A DNA stretch of 64,000 nt. Source: Adiantum capillus-veneris. Lineage: Eukaryota > Streptophyta > Polypodiopsida > Polypodiales > Pteridaceae. Below the pieces are notes generated by a model that ran no database searches, was not told where the DNA came from, and saw nothing but the letters and a program-made list of their open reading frames with translations. Of this stretch, positions 56,383-64,000 are shown in pieces (the first letter of the stretch is position 1; the number at the start of each line of letters is the position of its first letter). The stretch lies in the NCBI GenBank assembly GCA_014529385.2, contig CM043942.1, forward strand, positions 33,585,969 through 33,649,968, read 5' to 3'. Both the position numbers and the translations under genes were made by a program.

Positions 56383-57119
56383 ATACGGAAGGTAACTCAC
56401 CTAATCATGCGAGATTCATACAAAACTTAAGGAACACCATCCCCTCACTAGGATACACCTCTCCCTAAGTTTCTACACTCAAAACCCTAACTCTAAACTC
56501 ATCTGCGAAAAACACGTAGGATGACAGAGCAGAATTTTGAAAGTGCCTGAAACTAAAATTTATGAGTACCTATGTGTAGCTTATGTTGCCACGATTCTAT
56601 TGACTACTAGCACACAGAAAACAGACATTGTTTGATACACTTACAGCCACAAATAGCTCGTAGATGCATCGACGTGTGCGCTTTGTCTCGCGTGGAATGC
56701 TTGGTGTTGTCGCGTATCTCTCCTCAATCCTACAACAATGGTGAAGTCGGATCTCCAATGTGTTGAGCGAGCTGGGCGTAGCTAGAGGATAAAGCTCACG
56801 CTCACTCTCTTTCTCTCTCACACACAGTAGACGGCAGCGCTAAAGTTTTGATTATGATTAAAGTCTCCTTTTACAAAATGACCTAGGTACCTTATATACT
56901 AAGGCTACCTTAGGTTTAACCAAAAATGGGGTTGAAAGGGTCAAATGGCTTTGTATTTACAATCTGGAAGTGCCATTGCACCCCGGCTTCTGAAACTAGA
57001 ATAAGTACTCATTACAAATGACGTTTATAGCCATAATTCGTAGCATTTCATAACTTGCAAAAGATAAGACTTTGGTACGAAACTTGAGCTATGTTGTGTT
57101 GTTGACCCAGCGGTCAACA
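56383..57119 (-). repeat. Inverted partial RLX-1 LTR forming the right terminus
   Basis: Read on the minus strand from 57119: TGTTGACCGCTGGGTCAAC onward, collinear with the first about 740 bp of the LTR, stopping at CCTTCCGTATGTG. The junction with the 3' LTR shares the trinucleotide CAC (56380-56382). Its outer end sits exactly on the CATAC target duplicate. Confidence 0.93.
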
Positions 57120-57124
57120 CATAC

Positions 57125-59830
57125 TCCATTGACACATCTGTAGAGAAGCTTTCAACATGAAAGCTATCACCGATAGCTGAGTCATTCTCTCCATTAGAAA
57201 ATGTGGAGTAGCACGGCGGGTGTAAATTAGCACCAAGAGATGGTTGGCCAGAGGGTGGGATAGGCACTTCATTGTAAGTCACGAACTCCATCGCTTTCAA
57301 CATCCAAGACTTGGTGATAAGGGTTGACCACTCATGTGTCGACTTGTCCATAGCCCAATACAAGGCCTATTTAAACAAAAACATTAGTCGTACAGACAAT
57401 TACCTAGCATTTGCAAGTGATATTCAGGAAACAAAATGAATAAATTCAAAATATGTCATTAGATAATGTTTTTTTACCTCTTTCAAAGTGATGGGAGACC
57501 GTTGTTCCTAGTCAGCTCTAAGAGCCAACTCTCGAATCCAACTAGTCTCCACACACGTCAAGATTCCTTGATAGACGTGCATCTCAGGACGGTCATCCAA
57601 GTGCCTTAAGGATTCTTGTGAGAACCCTAAATCTACCATCAATGAAAGGTAAGTGAGGGAGAGGCAAATCCTTCATCTTGTCGCACCAAAGCCGGACATC
57701 ATCCCACAGGTCTTCCATTTGTTTACACAGTAAGGAATGTGAACTTTTTACTCATACTGATTTTGTCCTTCAGACATATGGAAGGGAAAAAGAGGGACTT
57801 TTAGAGAATCTCCTGCTGTTGTGGAGAAGCCTATATGTGAGGCAGCATAGTAGTGTGTGTGTTCCTTGACCAAATGAAGCAAGAACAAATACATAGCGCG
57901 ATTGAAGAAAATAAATAGTTTTTCTTGGTGGATCCTGCTATATAACATCTATAGAATATAGCAGGACATATGCAACTTGACATTTAACATCTAGCACTAA
58001 AGGGAACAAGAGAATGACTAATTTGGCAAGGACAACACTGTGTGAAAGGGATATACGTTTAAATTACTAGAGATTATAGGGATGGTTACACTTGAGATTA
58101 TATCCAAACGAGGTTGTACTACTACGTCTACTGATGAATGGTTTTTCTAGTATACGTGCTACATGTAAATTCTTGCAAATGGAAAGTATTTCAAAAAGAA
58201 AAATTTCATTGAATGGTTGGTAGCGAAGAATGATGGCTCACATTTTTGAAGGTGGATGTCGAGTGTGTTTTGTCTTTAATACATGCAAGGTACAATTGAT
58301 CTCATCTACGGTTAGTTTTCTTTCATGATAATGGTCAAGAAATGAAGCAATTTAGGGTTTGTTGCATGTCTTATAGAGCATGACATCTTGTACAAAGTGC
58401 CAGTGGACCGAACTTGTGATATGGCATGTGTTACAAGCCTCCCGTGCAGATTATAAAGTGGGTTAGTTTGGCAAGATCACCAAGCAAGAGAACACATTTG
58501 TTGTTGAAGGGATCTACCAGTGTACTACTTGTTACATTGACATTTTGTTATACAAAAGGTCAAAAGTCGTTGGGTTAACATATAAAACTCATCTATAATT
58601 ATAATATTTGCCTCTTTTATGTCCAAATATTGATCATCGGTCTCATGAATAGAGAGGGGATATTGTTGATTCGTGGTTGGTATTTTGAACTGGTAATGGA
58701 CTGTAGATACAATGCTGCTAAGTCTTGTTGCTGACGCTCCAATGGCAGAGCACCCAACAATAATACAAAAGTGAGGGTAGCAGGAGTGTCTATTTCATTT
58801 GTCTGTTGACCTCGTTTATTGCTATATATGTGAGGTATGCCCACCGTATATATATTTCTAGATTGTGAGCAAATATGTCACATTGCATGCTCCAATCTTT
58901 ATACAATACAATAATTTCAAACCATGACCTAGCATATAGACGATAAGCTAGTTTCAAGTTGGCTACAATTTTCTCCCTAGCTTATTGATGCGCACTTGGA
59001 TTGTAATCTTCTAGGTCTTGAGAACTTCATATTGATACCTAGTACGGGAGAAATGAGGACATATATAATATGGCATTAATTTTTTAGACACCTACTATGG
59101 TATCAATTATTCAAAGCTAAAGTAAAGATGGACAAGGTGAATTCACTATTGTGATACACCACATGCATTCACTACTTGTGTATTCACTATTGTAATCCAT
59201 CACATGCATTGGCTAGCAATTGTATGCAAAGAGTTGCGTATGTAACTAACATGTGCAAATGCTGATCGACATCAAGTGTATAGTTCTAAAAACAAGATTT
59301 AAATAAATTGAAGCAAAGAAAGTAATGCAAAAAATTCTAAAACAAGCAAATAGATAAAGCTTGAATGATCAACTGCAACAATAAATGAGGTGCTTTATTG
59401 ACCTGCAATGTTGTACTGATGCTTTTTGATTGTCCAATCTACAGACCGATATTTGAGTCAAGCTACAAAAAAGCAATGTGAATAGTTAAACATATCATCT
59501 TGCAATGAAACATCACAAAATGAAAGTGCAATGTATACAGTGCACGTCATACAGAGGTGCTGTACAAGAGTATGCTGGAGAGCAAGCATTGTGGCTTCTC
59601 CAAAAAGTTATAAGAAACGAAAGCCGTGTCTTGCCCCGTAGCATTTATTTGCTGCACCAAGCAAACGCATGCGCATGGGAAATTGGATGCAGATAATGGA
59701 CCTTGCACTATTGTTGAGCTAGAGTCGTGCTTGTGCAATTGAAACGTGTAGTGTTGTGAATATTTGTCCCCCCTGTCATACACAAAACACGTAGATGTAA
59801 CTTTATGTTCTATGTCCTTTGATTAGTATT

Positions 59831-59891
<61 letters not shown>

Positions 59892-60886
59892 ATTGTAGGT
59901 TGCTTTGGTCAACAATTATATCGTCTTGCCTCCTTGTTGACTAACCTGCATTATGCATTGTGCTTCCTAACTACACATGATAATGGGCATCTTGAGGGTG
60001 GCACTATATTTAGTCCGCTCATCATCAATAATCCAAATGCGCATTTAGAGAACTACTATTACATGATACTCATGGGCATTAGTACAGGTGGCATTCCGCT
60101 CAATATCATTCACCTTCAAAACATAGACAAAAAGTGGTGGGGACGTTGTCATATTTAGCAGTTATGAAGCCCATCCTACCTTGCATTCAACTACCTACTA
60201 GGCATTGTGGCAAGCTATGACCAACTAGAACTTGTAAATGCCCCATGTTATACTTCTCAACACATCAACCTACAGTTCAAGGCAACACAACGTCAAATTT
60301 GTTAGTAAGTTTGACGTATGTTATTTCCAAGGGTTTTTAATCAAGGTCTCAATCTAGTAGCGATTCTCTTCATTACCACCCTAAGGTTAGGGTGTAATGA
60401 GTGTGTTTTTGTGGCCACAGAGAAGGTATACTCAAGCTCATCACCGACAACTATAAAATATCTATTGATGCCTTTGAAAAAAATATCATTTTCAAGAGCA
60501 ATAGATGTTTTCCTGCATTGAGTGTCCCCTTTTGAACGTTCGTGAGTCTCGTGCTTTGAGTAGTAATAATGAGCAAAAAACAACTCTAAAGATCCATCGA
60601 TTTTGGGCCTCCAATAACCACTTTCCGCGTGCGAGGGATGCAACAACCATCCATTAGAAACTAATATCTCTAGTCAGATGCAACTTGAAGGCTGTCAAGG
60701 TGCGATCCCTCCAAAAGATGCAGCTTACAACAGAGGTACTAGTAGTTATGTTAATGATGCAATTGAGGTGGTGGCATGAAGCCTGCAAAAATCTAGCCCT
60801 TTTTTGCATACAACCAGATTCCATATGTCCAGCTCAATCGATGTAGTCGCCACCACCCCATGCATCCAACTCTCCTTCTCAAGCCC
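57125..60886 (-). repeat. Right arm (outer part) of giant inverted repeat
   Basis: Inverted match to 25341-29613. It contains the better-framed version of the split exon (57125-57363, LYWAMDKSTHEWSTL) and a shortened copy of the 279-codon ORF. It also holds the partners of arm fragments 1 and 2 (60341-60646, 59547-59783) and a CT microsatellite (59835-59887). Similarity ends at 60886, where the LTR of another element begins. Confidence 0.86.
59835..59887 (+). repeat. (TC)n microsatellite, right-arm counterpart
   Basis: About 26 units; the left-arm site (26352-26477) has about 63. Confidence 0.95.
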
Positions 60887-61148
60887 TGTGTGCTTCTACT
60901 GCACGTATTGAAGCAAGGGACTTGCCTAACACTTTGTGAAAGCCACAAATGGATCCAAGCACGCAACTAGTCTAAACTAGTAAGCTCAAAGATGACAATA
61001 GTGTGTCACTCACCGCTCTACACTTACTGTCGTGGAGGATTCCTCGACACGAAGAAGAGGGAGCTGCCACTGCACCACGTTCAATTGACTTGCCATCATC
61101 GTGCCACCACAATTCTCGATCACTCTCTCTCTCTCTCTCTCTCTCAAG

Positions 61149-61236
<88 letters not shown>

Positions 61237-61541
61237 CACAAAGGAGACGGAGAAGGAGATGGAGCAAGAGCACTCTTCTTGCATTGCAGTAATGAGAGAA
61301 TGAGGTATTTTAGGTTTAGATTCACTTTTATATGGGCTTGCCAGTTCACATTTGGGCGCACATACTTAGCCAATCTTACCCAAACACTATAGGTTCCAGT
61401 TTTAGAGTGCGCTTCTCATTGGCGATCACTCTTAACCATTCCTACCTGATCGACAAGCCCAACCAATAACATAATACACTACTAGCGGGTCCGACAAGCC
61501 CATCCCATGGCTACATAAAAGGTGGTTGCTTGGTGGTAACA
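60887..61541 (-). repeat. 3' LTR of a further minus-strand LTR element (~655 bp)
   Basis: The minus strand starts TGTTACCACCAAGCAACC just after a PPT (61542-61555, minus AGGAAGGGGGGCA) and ends in CACA where right-arm similarity stops. TG...CA ends, a PPT in the right place and an abrupt loss of homology support the call. It contains the CT/CA microsatellite at 61122-61231. The inner region to the right has no recognised gag or pol; the exact left limit is ambiguous by 4 bp because of a TGTGTG run. Confidence 0.65.
61122..61231 (+). repeat. (CT)n-GCGCGCG-(CA)n compound microsatellite
   Basis: A CT run to about 61145, an AAGCGCGCG link, then about 38 CA units to 61231. The long Thr-His, Val-Cys and His-Thr ORFs across it are repeat artefacts. 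Confidence 0.96.
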
Positions 61542-61555
61542 TGCCCCCCTTCCTG

Positions 61556-62126
61556 ATGTAGATTCCGCCCTCGGAAGCTAGTGAGAGAAAGCCCGTTTCC
61601 CATGTTGTAGAGCATCGGGATTTGAATTTGCAAGGCAAAGCCACTGTTTGATGCAAGCAGAATTGTATGGCAATAAGCCATGAGAGGAATGTAAAGTACA
61701 TGTGAAAATGAGTAAATGCAAGATCTATGAAATGCTAGACTGCCATTAAGGACAAATAAATTTCAGTTTGATGAAATTAATTAATCAAGATTTTTGGGCT
61801 TATGGGGGAGCTTATCAATTAGTTAGCTATGACTAAGGTTAAAACAACTACTCTAGTACTAGCTAAGGAGTGTGTTTTCTATCAACAAGTTGGCTTAAGA
61901 TTTTGAGTCTCTTTTAACGATACACCCCAAAAACATGTACAAGTTTCCAAAAGCCCTAGTTTTGAGCTTGTACAATCGTCTAGATAGATACCACAAAGCA
62001 TGCTTCTCTTACTAAAAGGAATCCAAATAAAGTCCCATGTGTCTAGAAAATCTACTCTACATCTAATACATAAGATAAATCTCCTTCAATGCATACTTCT
62101 ACATGTCATTCTCTAAGAGCTAGGTT
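61556..62126. other. Interval right of the LTR
   Basis: Presumed 3' internal part of the minus-strand LTR element. A short minus-strand frame (61550-61701) may be the end of a polyprotein, but no motif is secure. The rest is AT-rich and non-coding. Confidence 0.35.
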
Positions 62127-64000
62127 CACTACACCAGAGGTTTTATCTTACGGGTTTGCCCTAATACAAATGCAAGGTCTATGGGAGTTAGTGCAGGCTG
62201 ATGAATGACCATGTGCTCTTTTGGTTGAAGCCTTAGAGTATGCACATAAACATAGTACATGTGCTTACATGCCAAAAATGCTTTACGTGTAGATTCTCTC
62301 TTTTAAAAATCGAAACAGGTGCAACTAGGCTCTACCTTAATGTGTACATAATAAAAACTCTTTGTCAATACCCGAAACACTATGTGCTATTCACTTTCTA
62401 GATTCTTGTCCAAGAACGTTGCAACCATAATTGCAACTGACTCCAATCTCTTTTGCGCTTCTTTGGAAATACCATGTCTCCACTTACGCTTCCTGCTATT
62501 GGAGGCTCCTTGTGTAAGAGTAGCATTTGTATTGCTCATGCGTCATAGTGGTGTTGCAAAATCTGCAAATTGAGATCCATTTTGTACCAAGTTGTCACTC
62601 TCTTCCTTTGATAAGTTGGTTCCAATATCCACTTGTCAGAAAGAAGGAACAACAGGTGAGAATTTAAATTCCCTCTATACTTTTTGTGTGTGTCCTAATT
62701 TATAATTGCAGAACCATATCCACTGTGCAATTGTCTTGTCTTTAAAAGTTCTCTCAGACCAAAAACAGGGAGCAACCATTCCCACTTAATGGCTCTGTAA
62801 TTTTTTACGACAACTTTTCTTCCCTACCATTCCAAAACATTTCCTCATGCAATTGGCTGGCATCCTTCGTAAAGACCACTCTTCGCGGGCAACTTTGACC
62901 TCTTGAATATACCTTGCTAAATTCTCCTCACGTTGCATTGGAATGATCTTTCCTGCTTCACTATCAGTGACAACTTATACTTCTTTGTTATCCTCTCTAT
63001 CAAAATTTATACTCCATGATCTCCCTCTGGTTTTGCGTTGTCTTGCTTCCATTACATATCTAGGTTTATGTGAGCTTGTACTGACTGCACTTGTTTTCTT
63101 CTTCCATTGTACTATATATTTGTCACCTTCCATCACAAGATTCTCATACAAAGGACTACCACCAACCAAGCCTTTTAATGTACTCGCAAAACTACTTGGA
63201 ATTTGAGCTTTCTCCCATGGACTCTTATTAACCTATAAATACAAAACAATTAAAACTATATATAGGTACATCTATATTTTCATGTATTCAATAAAACCAA
63301 AAAAATGATTGATATACCATTGTCTCAGCACTTCCCCAATGGGAAATCTGTTGGTCCCATTATGAAGAGAATGGGGTCTAGGAGGGCCTCTTTATTTGGC
63401 AGTTTAAGGAAGTCAAACCTTTAGTATTAAGAAATTAATTAAAGGACAGGTTTTGAATTCAGACACGCAAACCGGCTAGTTTATTTGAATTCCAATTTTC
63501 TCTCGAAAATGGAATTTAAAATCTAGCGAGTAAAACCATATCATGTAGCATATCTATGGAAAGAGCTCAACACATAAACTGCAGATCTATGGTCTCCGCT
63601 CAAATCGGGGATCATATGTGGGAGTTATGGAAGACCGAAAATCATAAAATTGTCCAACTCCTTTTTGGGGGGAAAAGTGCATCCTTTGACCACTCTTACA
63701 CATCTCTTACACACCCACCATTCTTGCACACATGGCGTACACCTATTCATCAAAATGTTAATCACCTCCATAGGCTCATGGCAAATAAAGAGGCCCTCCT
63801 ATACAACATCCTCTTCCTAATGCCATCAATTAAACCATCTCTCTAAAGCCTTTCTATTATCCCCTGTTACATATTTCACCCACCATTCTCGTATTGTGGA
63901 AGCTATACGGGAGGTTTCATTTGTAGTCTTTGCTAAGCACCATGCTTCACACATCAATATCAACATTTAAATGTGAGGGAGTTAAACTTTTCTTACATGG
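62127..64000 (-). mobile_element. Possible CACTA element end with decayed coding region
   Basis: CACTACACCAGAGGTTTTAT at 62127 looks like a CACTA terminal sequence. To its right, minus-strand frames (62380-63230) hold a basic, Trp-containing peptide (VGGSPLYENLVMEGDKYIVQ, EARQRKTRGRSWSINF) with stops, and intron-like breaks around 63230-63310. I could not match it to a specific transposase domain. No second terminus lies in the window. 63310-64000 has no recognised gene. Confidence 0.35.

Larger units (their letters stand above)
45252..57119 (+). mobile_element. RLX-1: gag-protease LTR element with W-P-K region and inverted right end
   Basis: An 11.87-kb insertion flanked by exact CATAC duplications (45247-45251, 57120-57124). 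Order: 5' LTR (45252-46208), tRNA-Asp PBS, 2.6-kb leader with a palindrome array, gag (48813-50849), Lys/Glu-rich linker (50803-51960), protease (about 51970-52676), W-P-K region (to 53742), 1.7-kb non-coding tail, PPT, and 3' LTR (55456-56382, lacking its last 28 bp or so). An inverted LTR piece (56383-57119) follows. There is no RT, RNase H or integrase, so it must depend on a helper, as TR-GAG or LARD-type elements do. The right terminus is a U3 end like the left. Confidence 0.9.

Overview
The window is repeat-dense plant nuclear DNA. The evidence is stacked LTR retrotransposons with plant-type primer-binding sites (initiator-Met and Asp tRNA), a chromodomain Ty3/gypsy element, Ty1/copia elements, CACTA and MULE transposase remnants, and long GA/CT microsatellites. 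I cannot place the species. A large-genome land plant fits, and nothing bacterial, viral or organellar is visible. I recognise no intact host gene.

Layout. 1-656: decayed gypsy gag (minus). About 1110-7732: Ty1/copia element A (minus), truncated in RNase H. Its integrase is split by a 3.1-kb insertion (2437-5540) that has near-perfect 14-bp inverted ends. 7750-7910: a (CT)n...(GA)n inverted microsatellite. 8780-9755: MULE-like transposase remnant with a SWIM motif. 10716-13258: copia element B (minus), a relative of A, cut at 13258 by a retroelement (RLX-2, minus, 13259 to about 18900) that keeps a 3' LTR, PPT, a W-P-K repeat reading frame and a protease. About 18970-20700: CACTA TNP2-type transposase remnant. 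20.7-25.3 kb: satellites, a 98-copy GA tract, and a decayed Gln/Asn/Ser-rich reading frame.

25341-60886 is organised as one huge imperfect inverted repeat. The left arm is 25341-29671 plus 37461-39726. The right arm is 43007-45251 plus 57125-60886. The spacer, 39727-43006, carries a gypsy PBS and gag. Both arms carry remnants of the same apparently spliced, unrecognised gene. The same exon of that gene was hit independently in each arm: by a young chromovirus in the left arm (29672-37455, TSD AAACG) and by a large gag-protease element, RLX-1, in the right arm (45252-57119, TSD CATAC). 60887-61541 is the 3' LTR of another minus-strand element, and about 62127 onward resembles one end of a CACTA element.

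The most unusual element is RLX-1. It has a tRNA-Asp PBS and a 2.6-kb leader with a spaced array of near-perfect 20-26-bp palindromes. It also has a gag and protease, a C-terminal region of repeated W-[IVA]-P-K motifs, and no reverse transcriptase or integrase. Its right end is an inverted LTR piece, so both termini of the insertion are U3 ends. RLX-2 shares the protease plus W-P-K layout, which points to a family of non-autonomous elements.

Nearly all reading frames carry stops or frameshifts, so most coding entries are pseudogenes. Homologies are by eye and percentages are approximate.
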